Source: Albidovulum litorale (GTDB taxonomy: Bacteria > Pseudomonadota > Alphaproteobacteria > Rhodobacterales > Rhodobacteraceae). Taken from it: a stretch of DNA of 64,000 nucleotides. Within the stretch, counting starts at the first letter, position 1. Each line of letters opens with the position of its first letter. Below the pieces are notes generated by a model. That model had not been told where the DNA came from. It ran no database searches and was given only the letters and a program-made list of their open reading frames with translations. Location of the stretch: contig NZ_JAOWKZ010000001.1 of NCBI RefSeq assembly GCF_025751495.1, forward strand, positions 565,920 through 629,919, in the 5' to 3' direction. Below are positions 7,676-15,727 of the stretch, piece by piece. A program made the position numbers and the translations under genes.

Positions 7676-9256
7676 TCATTTCTTGGCAATGCGACCGTCG
7701 AGATAGGGCGTGTAGGGCGCGTTCGCCGCAAGGTATTCGGCCGTTACATCGGCCAGATCGGGACCAAAGTCATAGGCGTTCATGCCCTCGGACGCGAACA
7801 TGGAATACCCGTCGCCGCCATTGCGGACGAAGTTGTTCGTCACGATGCCATAGACCTTCGCGAGATCGAGCGGTTCCCATGTGCCGGCCATGTCCACCAT
7901 GACATCAGATATACGCTCTCCGCTGGAAGCGGCGGGATCGAACGTATATTTCATGCCGGAAACCTGCGGGAACCGACCGTCCTTCGACTCATCGTCGAAC
8001 TGGGCCATCCCGTTTTCAAGCGCTTCCTTGATCGTGGCACCGGTAGCCTGAAAGGTCGAAAGCGTGTTCTGGAACGGCAATACGGTCAGCACCTCGCCCA
8101 TTGTCACCTCGCCCGCGTCGATCGACGCGCGGAGGCCCCCGCCATTGGCGATGGCGATCTGGATGCCCTGATCGGCGACCCGAGCCAGCATCGCGTCGGC
8201 CACGAGGTTACCCATCTGGCATTCGACATGCCGGCAATTGGCGCGGTCGCCATCAATCGCCTCAGCCGCCTCGGCGACGACCTTATTGCGGATTTCCTCC
8301 AAAGGCACGGCGAGTTCGGCGACGCGCTCCTTCGTCGCAGCGTCTTCGGCGACAGCGGCATCCATGATCAGGGGTTCGCCAGTAGCCTCGATGATCTCGC
8401 CCGCATCGTCGAAGGTGACGTTCAGTTCGCCCAGAAACTTGCCATAGGCATAGGCCTGCACGATCGCAGTGCTACCTACCATCGTCGGATAAGGTCCCTT
8501 GGCTCGATCCGAGGTGTTGGAGAGATAGGTGTTGTCATGACCACCGACAATCACGTCGACGCCGGTTGTCTCGGCCGCGATCTTCTGGTCGGTCGCATAG
8601 CCGGAATGCGACAGCACGATGATCTTGTTCACCCCCTCGGCCGTCAATGCGTCGACCTCAGCCTGAACGGCGCCGACCGGATCTGTGAAGGTCACGTTCT
8701 TGCCGGGGCTGGATATTTCGTCGGTATCCTGCGGCGTAAGGCCGATCAGGCCGAGCTTCTCGCCGCCCTGTTCGATGATCACCGATTTCTGGATCGTACC
8801 GTCCAGAAGCGGCTCGCCCGAGATGTCGGCGTTCGACATCAGGATCGGGAACTCGACGGTATCGACGAAACCGCGCAGAACTTCCGGCCCGTCGTCAAAT
8901 TCGTGGTTGCCCACGGTCATCGCGGTATAGCCGAGCTTGTTCATGAACTCGGCCGAAACCGCGCCCTTGTAGTAGGTGTAGAAAAGCGTGCCCTGGAACT
9001 GGTCGCCTCCATCGACAAGGATCGAGTTGTTCGACCGCGCCCGCGCCTCGGCGATGGCTGTGACCAGCCGCGCGGTGCCGCCAAAGCATTCGCCCGCGTC
9101 GTTATCCTCGGCCGAACAGCCCGAATCGTATTTAGAGATCGGCTCGAACCGAGCATGGAAATCGTTGGTGTGCAGAATCGTCAGTGCATAATCCGCCTGC
9201 GCCATGCCCGCCGAAAGCGCGAGAAGTGCCGCGGAGGTAAGAATCCGGGTTGCCAT
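7676..9256 (-). CDS. secreted bifunctional metallophosphatase/5'-nucleotidase
   Basis: Exported nucleotidase of 526 residues that hydrolyses extracellular nucleotides to nucleosides and phosphate. The start at 9256 (ribosome-binding site CAGGGAG) gives a clean signal peptide cut near A21. The N-terminal calcineurin-like metallophosphatase domain carries HTNDFH (29-34), GGDQFQGT, VGNHEFD, LSHSGY and GGHDN metal-binding motifs. The C-terminal 5'-nucleotidase domain (from about 330) includes NGGGLRASI and the substrate-binding FVRNGGDGYSMF region. It is divergent from the DUF952-pyrD cluster, an apt neighbour since the product nucleosides could be salvaged, though that link is inference. Confidence 0.95.
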   Translation of the reverse strand: MATRILTSAALLALSAGMAQADYALTILHTNDFHARFEPISKYDSGCSAEDNDAGECFGGTARLVTAIAEARARSNNSILVDGGDQFQGTLFYTYYKGAVSAEFMNKLGYTAMTVGNHEFDDGPEVLRGFVDTVEFPILMSNADISGEPLLDGTIQKSVIIEQGGEKLGLIGLTPQDTDEISSPGKNVTFTDPVGAVQAEVDALTAEGVNKIIVLSHSGYATDQKIAAETTGVDVIVGGHDNTYLSNTSDRAKGPYPTMVGSTAIVQAYAYGKFLGELNVTFDDAGEIIEATGEPLIMDAAVAEDAATKERVAELAVPLEEIRNKVVAEAAEAIDGDRANCRHVECQMGNLVADAMLARVADQGIQIAIANGGGLRASIDAGEVTMGEVLTVLPFQNTLSTFQATGATIKEALENGMAQFDDESKDGRFPQVSGMKYTFDPAASSGERISDVMVDMAGTWEPLDLAKVYGIVTNNFVRNGGDGYSMFASEGMNAYDFGPDLADVTAEYLAANAPYTPYLDGRIAKK

Positions 9257-9406
9257 CTGGAACTCCCTGTTATCGTTGATCACGTCAGAATGGGCGCAGA
9301 TCGAAGCGGTGTCAAAGCCCATCACCGGTGCCGTAACGGCAGATTGTGAAGCCTTGATAACACGGCCGGGATTGACCGGAAGGGCGCGACCGGGCAAGAG
9401 CAGGCC

Positions 9407-9745
9407 ATGCTGATCTACAAGATCTTCCGCCGCCCCGAATGGGACGCTTTCCGCACCGCGGGCGAGACGCTCGGCGCGCCGGTCGATCTGGCCGACGGGT
9501 TCATCCATTTCTCAACCGCCGAACAGGTAACCGAGACGGCGGCAAAGCATTTTGCCACTGAAAGCGACCTGGTGCTTGTGGCGTTCCGGGCAGGTGACCT
9601 CGGTACCGATCTGCGCTGGGAACCCTCGCGCGGCGGGGCGCTGTTCCCGCATCTTTACAGGCCTCTGTCGATCTCCGAGGTTGTCTGGGACAAGTCGCTA
9701 CCGCTCGGGGCAACGGGTCATATCTTCCCTGAGGGCATGCTGTGA
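9407..9745 (+). CDS. DUF952 family protein
   Basis: A 112-residue cytosolic protein of the DUF952 family. Characteristic pieces are the opening IYKI, the [12 protein letters not shown] segment, LRWEPSRGG and FPHLYRPL. The family resembles a small ADP-ribosyltransferase-like or glutathione S-transferase-associated fold in some descriptions, but no function is established. Its stop codon overlaps the GTG start of pyrD (GTGA), so it is co-translated with the pyrimidine gene. Confidence 0.9.
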   Translation: MLIYKIFRRPEWDAFRTAGETLGAPVDLADGFIHFSTAEQVTETAAKHFATESDLVLVAFRAGDLGTDLRWEPSRGGALFPHLYRPLSISEVVWDKSLPLGATGHIFPEGML

Positions 9746-10800
9746 AGCTCATCGAACGAGCCGGTCTCTGCGCGCTCCATCAACTTGACCCCGAGGTCGC
9801 ACATGGCCTGTCGATCCGGGCCCTGTCAGCAGGCCTTGCGCCGCTGCCCGGCGTCTATCACAGCCCTCGGCTGAAAACCCGCCTCGCCGGGCTCGACCTG
9901 CCGAACCCGGTCGGGCTTGCCGCCGGTTACGATAAGAATGCTGAAGCCGTGACGCCGCTCACCCGCGCGGGCTTCGGCTTTGTCGAGGTCGGCGCGGCGA
10001 CCCCCCTGCCCCAGCCCGGCAACCCGAAACCCCGCCTTTTCCGTCTGAACGAGGACCGCGCCGTCATCAACCGCTTCGGCTTCAACAACGAAGGCGCCGA
10101 CGTCATCGCCGCCCGCCTCGCAAAGGCAAAACGCCATGTGCCCGTGGGCCTCAACCTTGGCGCCAACAAGACCTCCCATGACCGTGCCGCCGACTTCGCG
10201 AAGGTTCTGGCGACCTGTGGGCCGCATGTCGATTTCGCTACCGTCAACGTCTCGTCACCCAATACCGAGAAACTGCGCGACCTTCAGGGCAAGGCGGCTT
10301 TGTCCGCGCTGCTCGCGGGCGTAATTGCGACCCGCGACGGCCTACCCCGCCGCATCCCCGTCTTCCTCAAGATCGCCCCCGACCTGAATGAGGCCGAACT
10401 GGCCGACGTGGCCGAGGTCGCGCTGACCTCCGGCATCGACGCGGTGATCGCGACAAACACGACGCTGTCGCGCGAGGGGCTGAAAAGCCGCCATCGGGAC
10501 GAGGCAGGCGGCCTCTCCGGCGCGCCGCTCTTTGAAAAATCCACCCGCATCCTCGCGCAGCTGTCCCAGATGACAGAAGGCAAGCTGCCGCTCATCGGCG
10601 TTGGCGGGATAAGCTCGTCCGATGACGCGTATCAGAAGATCCGCGCCGGTGCGTCGGCGGTGCAGCTTTATTCGGCGATGGTCTATCAGGGCCTGTCGCT
10701 TGTCACCGAGATTGCCAAGGGCCTCGATGCGCTTCTGGCCCGCGACGGTTTCGCCACGGTGGCCGAGTCCGTCGGCACCGGACGAAAGGACTGGCTATGA
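9742..10800 (+). CDS. pyrD: dihydroorotate dehydrogenase (quinone), class 2
   Basis: Membrane-associated flavoenzyme of pyrimidine synthesis, oxidising dihydroorotate to orotate with ubiquinone as acceptor. The 352-residue length, the N-terminal amphipathic extension before [16 protein letters not shown], the [22 protein letters not shown] block, the catalytic-serine motif NVSSPNT and the FMN-binding VGGISS and [10 protein letters not shown] segments all fit class 2. The start is GTG, overlapping the DUF952 stop; the stop overlaps the ATG of the next gene (ATGA). The three genes DUF952, pyrD and ArsC-like form a tightly coupled operon. Confidence 0.97.
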   Translation: MKLIERAGLCALHQLDPEVAHGLSIRALSAGLAPLPGVYHSPRLKTRLAGLDLPNPVGLAAGYDKNAEAVTPLTRAGFGFVEVGAATPLPQPGNPKPRLFRLNEDRAVINRFGFNNEGADVIAARLAKAKRHVPVGLNLGANKTSHDRAADFAKVLATCGPHVDFATVNVSSPNTEKLRDLQGKAALSALLAGVIATRDGLPRRIPVFLKIAPDLNEAELADVAEVALTSGIDAVIATNTTLSREGLKSRHRDEAGGLSGAPLFEKSTRILAQLSQMTEGKLPLIGVGGISSSDDAYQKIRAGASAVQLYSAMVYQGLSLVTEIAKGLDALLARDGFATVAESVGTGRKDWL

Positions 10801-11138
10801 CAGAGATCTGGCACAATCCCCGTTGCTCCAAATCCCGCCAGACACTGGCGCTCCTGGAAGAACGCGGCATCGCCCCGACGATCCGCCTTTATCAGCAGGA
10901 CGCGCCAACCGAGACTGAAATCCGTGCCGCGCTTGCCGCACTCGTCATTCCGGCCGTCGCCCTGATGCGTTCGGGCGATGCGCTATTCAAGGACCTCGGC
11001 CTGGCCAAAGACATGGAAGAGGACCGCCTGATCGCCGCCATGGCTGCGCATCCCGCGCTGATCGAACGGCCCGTCGTCCTGCACGAAGGCCGCGCCGCGC
11101 TCGGCCGTCCGCCGGAATCGGTGCTCGACCTCTTCTGA
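10797..11138 (+). CDS. ArsC-family glutaredoxin-type reductase
   Basis: A 113-residue protein of the glutaredoxin-dependent ArsC/Spx fold. The catalytic cysteine is C10 in the [12 protein letters not shown] motif, and the C-terminal [18 protein letters not shown] block carries the arginines that bind oxyanion in true arsenate reductases. It may be an arsenate reductase, but no arsenite exporter or ArsR regulator is next to it, and many family members have other roles. It is translationally coupled to pyrD by a four-base overlap. Confidence 0.88.
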   Translation: MTEIWHNPRCSKSRQTLALLEERGIAPTIRLYQQDAPTETEIRAALAALVIPAVALMRSGDALFKDLGLAKDMEEDRLIAAMAAHPALIERPVVLHEGRAALGRPPESVLDLF

Positions 11139-11168
11139 TCTTCTTCTGTTCCGAAATACTCCGGGGGT

Positions 11169-11187
11169 CCGGGGGTGGAACCCCCGG
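11169..11187. terminator. hairpin between convergent genes
   Basis: CCGGGGG and CCCCCGG form a seven-bp perfect stem around a five-base loop. It lies between the ArsC-like stop (11138) and the MATE stop (11191), after the phrase GAAATACTCCGGGGG that recurs after other genes in this window. Probably a bidirectional terminator, though it lacks a T-run. Confidence 0.5.
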
Positions 11188-11190
11188 CAC

Positions 11191-12495
11191 TCAGGCCGCC
11201 ACTTCTTCCGCCCGCCGGTAGCGCAGAGCCATCGTCACCCCCCGCGCGACGTTCAGCACCATGAGCGCAGCCCAGAGCCCGTGATTGCCGAAGGCCCCGG
11301 GCAGGGTCATCAGGGCCACGACATAGATCGCCACGGAAACCAGCATCGCGTTGCGCATCTCGCGACTGAGCGTGGCACCGATGAAGATGCCGTCAAACAT
11401 CCAGCTTGCAACGCCGACGACAGGGGCCATTGCCACCCAGATCAGGTAGCCGCGCGCCGTCGCGCGCACATCCGGCTCGGTCGTCATCAGGTCGATCAGT
11501 ACGGGCCCCGCAAGCCAGAAGAAGAGGCCAAGCGCAACTGCGCCGCCAACACCCCACTGGCTGGTAACGACCGACGCGCGGCGAACGGTAAAGGCCGACC
11601 GCGCGCCGACCGCCTGCCCCACGAGCGATTCCGCAGCAAAGGCGAACCCGTCGAGCCCGAAGGCCGTGATCTCAAGGAACTGCAACAGCACCTGATTGGC
11701 GGCGAGCGTGACATCGCCGAAATGTGCGCCCCAGAAAACAAAAGTGGTGAAAGAGGCCTGAAGGATGACCGAGCGGATCATGATATCGCCGTTGACCTTC
11801 ATCATCCGCACGATACGGACCCGGTCAAAGACCCGCGCCCAGTCACACCATTGCCCGCCCGCGAAGGCGGGGCGGCAGAGCCAGAGGCCGAGGGCAAGGC
11901 CGCTCCATTCGGCGATCAGCGTGGCGACGGCCACGCCTTCCACACCCCAGCCGAACCCCAACACAAAGAGGAAATCGAGCCCGATATTCAGCCCGTTCAT
12001 CCAGAGCTGCAGGACGAGAACGCTTTTGGTGCGTTCCACCGCGATCAGCCAGCCCGTTACGGCATAAAGCGCGATGGTTGCCGGGGCGCCCCAGATGCGG
12101 ATCGCGAGATATCCGCGCGTCAGCGCCTCCACCTCGTCCGAGGCGGGCGCCAGCCAGAAAGCGGCACGGAAGAGCAGCACCTGAGAGAGAATAAAAACGA
12201 TACCGGCCGTGATGCCGATCATCAGCGCCCGCATCAGGATCGCGCCGGTTTCAGCGGGGTCCTTTGCGCCATGGGACTGGGCGACAAGGCCCGACGTACC
12301 CATCCTGAGGAAACCGAAAATCCAGTAGATCGAGGCGAGGACCACCGCCCCCACGCCCACCGCGCCGATGGGCGCTGCCTGACCCATCTGCCCCACAACG
12401 CCGGTATCGACCGCACCCAGAAGCGGCACCGTGGCGTTCGACAATACTATGGGCAGCGCGATCTTCAGAACGCGCCGATGGGTGATTTCAGCCAT
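11191..12495 (-). CDS. MATE family efflux transporter (DinF-like)
   Basis: Inner-membrane antiporter of 434 residues with twelve predicted helices in two related halves, the normal MATE length. The opening RRVLKIALPIVLSNATVPLLGAVDT includes the conserved proline of helix 1 and the VDTGVVGQMG motif typical of the DinF subgroup. MATE proteins export cationic drugs or metabolites using a proton or sodium gradient; the substrate here is unknown. The start overlaps the upstream thioesterase stop by eight bases, so it is the last gene of a PaaI-PaaI-MATE operon. Confidence 0.94.
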   Translation of the reverse strand: MAEITHRRVLKIALPIVLSNATVPLLGAVDTGVVGQMGQAAPIGAVGVGAVVLASIYWIFGFLRMGTSGLVAQSHGAKDPAETGAILMRALMIGITAGIVFILSQVLLFRAAFWLAPASDEVEALTRGYLAIRIWGAPATIALYAVTGWLIAVERTKSVLVLQLWMNGLNIGLDFLFVLGFGWGVEGVAVATLIAEWSGLALGLWLCRPAFAGGQWCDWARVFDRVRIVRMMKVNGDIMIRSVILQASFTTFVFWGAHFGDVTLAANQVLLQFLEITAFGLDGFAFAAESLVGQAVGARSAFTVRRASVVTSQWGVGGAVALGLFFWLAGPVLIDLMTTEPDVRATARGYLIWVAMAPVVGVASWMFDGIFIGATLSREMRNAMLVSVAIYVVALMTLPGAFGNHGLWAALMVLNVARGVTMALRYRRAEEVAA

Positions 12496-13003
12496 CCGAA
12501 CGGTCAGGCATCAGGAAATGCCCCGTTCCTTGCGCGAAAAGCCGCGACCGGTTGTCCTGCCAGGCTTCGACATGCACGCTGGCATAACGCCGCCCCGACC
12601 GGTTGACCCGCGCCCGCGCGTAAGCGTCGCGCGGCAGGCCGGTGCGCAGATAATCGACCGTGAAGTCGATGGTCTTCGGCAGACGCGGCAGATGGTTCGG
12701 GTCGAGTGTTTTCGGGTCGAGCCGCCCACTCTCCATCTCTTCCCAGATCAGCGACCACGAAAGCTCAATGATCGCAGCCACCTCAAGGAATGCCGCGGTC
12801 ACCCCGCCATGGATCGCGGGCAACATGGGATTGCCGATGAGCTTTTCATCGAAGGGCAGAACGGCGGTCAGTTCATCACCGCGCCGTTCGAACTCAATGC
12901 CAAGGAACTGGATATAGGGAACGCCATGCACGATGGCCTTCAGGGCCGCATCGCGGCGTTCCTTGACAACCTGCACCGGCTCGGGCTTGGCGCGTTTCGT
13001 CAT
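12488..13003 (-). CDS. PaaI-type hot-dog thioesterase (second copy)
   Basis: A 171-residue hot-dog-fold acyl-CoA thioesterase candidate. It keeps the family signature HGGVTAAFLEVAA (the PaaI HGG with the acidic position as Glu) after PMLPAI, and the IDFTVDYLRTGLPRDAYARA strand region. Its N terminus is longer than that of the upstream paralogue. Its ATG overlaps the stop of the preceding PaaI gene (ATGA), and its own stop overlaps the MATE start. The tandem may form a heteromer or serve two acyl chain types; this is inference. Confidence 0.88.
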   Translation of the reverse strand: MTKRAKPEPVQVVKERRDAALKAIVHGVPYIQFLGIEFERRGDELTAVLPFDEKLIGNPMLPAIHGGVTAAFLEVAAIIELSWSLIWEEMESGRLDPKTLDPNHLPRLPKTIDFTVDYLRTGLPRDAYARARVNRSGRRYASVHVEAWQDNRSRLFAQGTGHFLMPDRSDG

Positions 13004-13449
13004 GCGGTTCCCTCCCCTTTCCGTGCGGGTGCCCGTTCCAGCGTGAAGGCCCCGGTCGCCGTGGCCACCGGCAGCGACGTATCCGCGTCATGCGCCGTGG
13101 CGCGCACGAAGGCGACCGCGCGGGTGACGTGATAGCATTCTGCCCGCGCGGTGATGCGGTCGCCGGGTTTCGCCGGCCGCATGTAATCGATCCTGAGATC
13201 AATCGTCGCCGTTCCGATTACCCCGGTCGGGTGGCTCATCACCGCCGCCCCGCCGCAGGTATCCATCAGGGCCGAAACCGCACCGCCATGGATGACGCCC
13301 GTCTGCGGATCGCCGACAAAACGCGGATCATAGGGCATGGAGATCACCGCCACCCCGTCTTCGAGGCTGTCGAGCACCATTCCAAGCGCCCGGCTATGCG
13401 GGATCGCCTCAATGAACTGACGCGCGGCGGCGGTTTTTCTGTTGTCCAT
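13000..13449 (-). CDS. PaaI-type hot-dog thioesterase (first copy)
   Basis: A 149-residue hot-dog thioesterase, first gene of the PaaI-PaaI-MATE operon. The start at 13449 is supported by alignment to the paralogue and by an AAAGGA-like site. The active-site segment is TGVIHGGAVSALMDTCGG, the usual HGG followed by an acidic residue (Asp), and IDLRIDYMRPAKPGDRI forms the central strands. The gene is divergent from the 10-TM metal exporter, and a Fur-like palindrome lies in the 96-base gap between them, so shared control is possible. Confidence 0.9.
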   Translation of the reverse strand: MDNRKTAAARQFIEAIPHSRALGMVLDSLEDGVAVISMPYDPRFVGDPQTGVIHGGAVSALMDTCGGAAVMSHPTGVIGTATIDLRIDYMRPAKPGDRITARAECYHVTRAVAFVRATAHDADTSLPVATATGAFTLERAPARKGEGTA

Positions 13450-13510
13450 GGCCCCGATCCTTTCGGCCCGAGTTATTGGCCCTTGCCAAACCAGCCGCAA
13501 GTGGTATCTT

Positions 13511-13539
13511 CTGCAATTAAGAATAATTCGCAATTGCAG
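13511..13539. promoter_or_regulatory. Fur-family-like palindromic operator
   Basis: A 29-base near-perfect palindrome centred on A13525: outer arms CTGCAATT / AATTGCAG and inner arms GAAT / ATTC match exactly, with only two mismatched pairs between them. It resembles the Fur/Mur consensus (AATGAGAATnATTCTCATT). It ends six bases before the exporter start codon, so binding would block the promoter or initiation region. Confidence 0.6.
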
Positions 13540-13545
13540 AGCGCC

Positions 13546-14691
13546 ATGCACAATACCGACCTTACCACCCCCGCCCTGTCCGAAATCGGACTGACCCGGT
13601 TCGGCCCGTTCCGTCCGCGCCGGCTGCTATTGGTCGCAGCCCTCGTGGCTCTCGCGCTTGCACCCGGGGAACTGGGCGAGTTGACGCGCGGGCTGATGCA
13701 GGACGCGTTCGTACAGGTCTCGGCCTTTGTCGCGGCAACGCTTCTTTTGTTTTACGGGCTCGAGAAACTCTTCCGCTTCGATATGGGCCTTGCCATGGGC
13801 AAGGCGCGCGGAATGCAGGTGCCGATTGCCGCGCTTCTGGGCGCGACACCCGGTTGCGGCGGCGCTGTCGTCGTGGTGGCGGCCTATGCCTCGGGCAAGG
13901 TTTCGTTCGGCGCGGTCGTGGCCACGCTGACCGCAACGATGGGGGACGCTGCCTTTCTCCTGATCGCGACCCGGCCCGATGCCGCACTCGTTCTGCTGCC
14001 GATCCAGTTCGGCGCAGGCATCGTCACCGGCTGGCTCATCGACCGCTTCGTTTCCGTCGACTACCGGCCGCAGGGCGGCGCCTGCGAAATCGCCCCCCGG
14101 ATCGGCAAGACCCGTGCCCGCGACTACGCTTACCTCGCCGCTGCCATTCCCGGCCTGATCGTCGGTGCCGCACAGATCGGCGCCATTGAAATCAACCACA
14201 TCCTCGGGCTTCCCGTGGCGTGGTTCGCATTGGCAGGTGTCTTCACCGGCCTCGCGATCTGGGCTGCGTCGCCCGTGAACGCGATGACCAATTCCGCCGA
14301 CGGGCCGGTGACCCGGATGGCCGAGGAAACCTCTTTCATCTCCGTCTGGGTGATCATCGCCTATCTCGCCTATGACTATGCCGCCGCCTATGCCGGGCTT
14401 GATCTCAAAGCCGCCTTCGCCTCGATCGCCCCGGTCCTGCCGCTGATCGCCGCCGCCATCGGTTTCGTCCCCGGTTGCGGACCGCAGGTTCTGGTCGCCA
14501 CGCTCTACATCAACGGCGCGATTCCCTTCTCGGCGCTGATGGCCAATGCCATCTCGAATGACGGTGACGCACTCTTCCCCGCCATCGCTCTCGCCCCGAA
14601 AGCGGCGATAATGGCCACGGTGTTCTCGACAATCCCTGCGTTGATCCTCGCCTATGGCTTCTACATCTTCGCGCCCGGTTTCCTGAACTGA
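13546..14691 (+). CDS. putative 10-TM heavy-metal exporter (ArsP_2/manganese transporter family)
   Basis: Inner-membrane protein of 381 residues with about ten helices. Two internal halves each carry a Pro-Gly-Cys-Gly motif, GATPGCGGA and FVPGCGPQ, each followed by a helix that also contains conserved small residues and GD/ND acids (TMGDAAFLL, AISNDGDALFP). This matches the family called putative manganese transporter or ArsP_2. The chosen ATG follows the palindrome closely and has only a weak ribosome-binding site, so a leaderless transcript is possible. The substrate is inferred to be a divalent metal from family naming and the Fur-like operator. Confidence 0.82.
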   Translation: MHNTDLTTPALSEIGLTRFGPFRPRRLLLVAALVALALAPGELGELTRGLMQDAFVQVSAFVAATLLLFYGLEKLFRFDMGLAMGKARGMQVPIAALLGATPGCGGAVVVVAAYASGKVSFGAVVATLTATMGDAAFLLIATRPDAALVLLPIQFGAGIVTGWLIDRFVSVDYRPQGGACEIAPRIGKTRARDYAYLAAAIPGLIVGAAQIGAIEINHILGLPVAWFALAGVFTGLAIWAASPVNAMTNSADGPVTRMAEETSFISVWVIIAYLAYDYAAAYAGLDLKAAFASIAPVLPLIAAAIGFVPGCGPQVLVATLYINGAIPFSALMANAISNDGDALFPAIALAPKAAIMATVFSTIPALILAYGFYIFAPGFLN

Positions 14692-14758
14692 CACCGCGCA
14701 CCGATCGCGAGTTGTACGGCGCCTCTCCTGCGGTTACGTTCATCGCAGGAGGAGTCCG

Positions 14759-15130
14759 ATGGCCGACGAAGAGCTCACCTTCAAGCAGATGTGCGCGCGG
14801 TTCGACGTCACCCCGCGCACGTTGCGCTATTACGAATACATAGAGCTTCTGGCCCCCCGTAAGGACGGACGCGCCCGGTTCTATGGTCCGCGCGAAAGCG
14901 CGCGGATGAAGCTCATCCTGCGCGGCCGCCGCTTCGGTTTTTCGCTGGAGGAGATCCGCCAGTGGCTGCTCTTGTACGGCCAGAAGGGCACCAAGGAGCA
15001 GTATCAGGTATTCGTCGATCTCGCCAACCGACAGCTTGGTGAACTGCAGAAACAACGCGCCGAACTGGACCAGACGATCGGCGAACTCACGGACTTGCGC
15101 GACAAGACGGCCGAGTCGCTGAAGGGCTGA
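14759..15130 (+). CDS. MerR-family regulator 1
   Basis: DNA-binding protein of 123 residues. The N-terminal MerR helix-turn-helix is plain: FKQMCARFDVTPRTLRYYE, the LLAPRKDGRARFYGPRE wing, and LILRGRRFGFSLEEI. A coiled-coil dimer helix fills the C-terminal half. No cysteine or other metal or redox ligand cluster is present, which fits the acyl-CoA-responsive subgroup (LiuR/PbtR-like) better than metal sensors. It is the first of two tandem paralogues upstream of an acyl-CoA dehydrogenase. The ribosome-binding site is GCAGGAGGAG. Confidence 0.93.
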   Translation: MADEELTFKQMCARFDVTPRTLRYYEYIELLAPRKDGRARFYGPRESARMKLILRGRRFGFSLEEIRQWLLLYGQKGTKEQYQVFVDLANRQLGELQKQRAELDQTIGELTDLRDKTAESLKG

Positions 15131-15195
15131 ACGCCGCCTGCCGCCCCGATGCGGCGGTAGGGAAATGTCGCCCGATTGGCAAAAATCCTTAGGAC

Positions 15196-15298
15196 ATTAC
15201 GTCATAATTTTTGTGACGCCACGTTACAGTGACGTAGGCGTCAACTTCCCTTGTAAGGATCGAATTAACGTCCATTCTGCCCTACATGACGTTACGAC
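15196..15298. promoter_or_regulatory. cluster of ACGT-core dyads before MerR 2
   Basis: This gap contains ATTACGTCAT (15196-15205), a 30-base inverted arrangement with arms TGACGCC (15214-15220) and GGCGTCA (15237-15243) that encloses ACGTTAC and GTGACGT, then TTAACGTCC (about 15265) and TGACGTTACG (about 15287-15296). ACGT-centred dyads suit MerR-type regulators such as LiuR; several overlapping sites suggest cooperative auto- or cross-regulation by the two MerR proteins. Confidence 0.5.
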
Positions 15299-15316
15299 AA
15301 CCATGAGGGCCCGACC

Positions 15317-15709
15317 GTGAGTAATGAAACCATGACCATCCGCGAAATGTGCGACGCGTTCGACGTGACACCGCGCACGCTTCGCTTCTACGAATCCAAG
15401 GAACTCCTCTATCCGATACGCGAGGGGCAGAAGCGGCTTTACACGAAAAAGGATCGCGGGCGTCTCACGCTGATCCTGCGTGGCAAGCGCTTTGGCTTCA
15501 GCCTGGAGGAGATCCGGCAGCTTCTCGACCTCTACGATCCGCAAAGCCTGAACATGGCGCAGGTGGCCAAGACGCTCGACGTCGCCAAGCACCATCTGGC
15601 CGATATGACGCAACGGCGCGACGAGTTGAACGTCGCAATCGCTGAACTCGAAGCCCATATCGAACTGGGCGAAAAACATCTCGTTAATCCCAAACCGATC
15701 AAGATCTGA
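15317..15709 (+). CDS. MerR-family regulator 2
   Basis: A 130-residue paralogue of the preceding regulator: IREMCDAFDVTPRTLRFYE, a wing ending GQKRLYTKKDRGRL, LILRGKRFGFSLEEIRQLL, then a coiled coil. It also lacks metal-binding cysteines. It sits 18 bases upstream of the acyl-CoA dehydrogenase gene and is probably co-transcribed with it, so it is the likely local controller of the oxidation cluster. The dyad cluster lies directly upstream of its start. Confidence 0.93.
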   Translation: MSNETMTIREMCDAFDVTPRTLRFYESKELLYPIREGQKRLYTKKDRGRLTLILRGKRFGFSLEEIRQLLDLYDPQSLNMAQVAKTLDVAKHHLADMTQRRDELNVAIAELEAHIELGEKHLVNPKPIKI

Positions 15710-15727
15710 CACCAACGGAGAGCATTC

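Noticed and set aside
13090-13545. N-terminal extension of the metal exporter from 13090
   Set aside because: It would run antisense through the PaaI gene and the intergenic palindrome; family members begin near the ATG at 13546.
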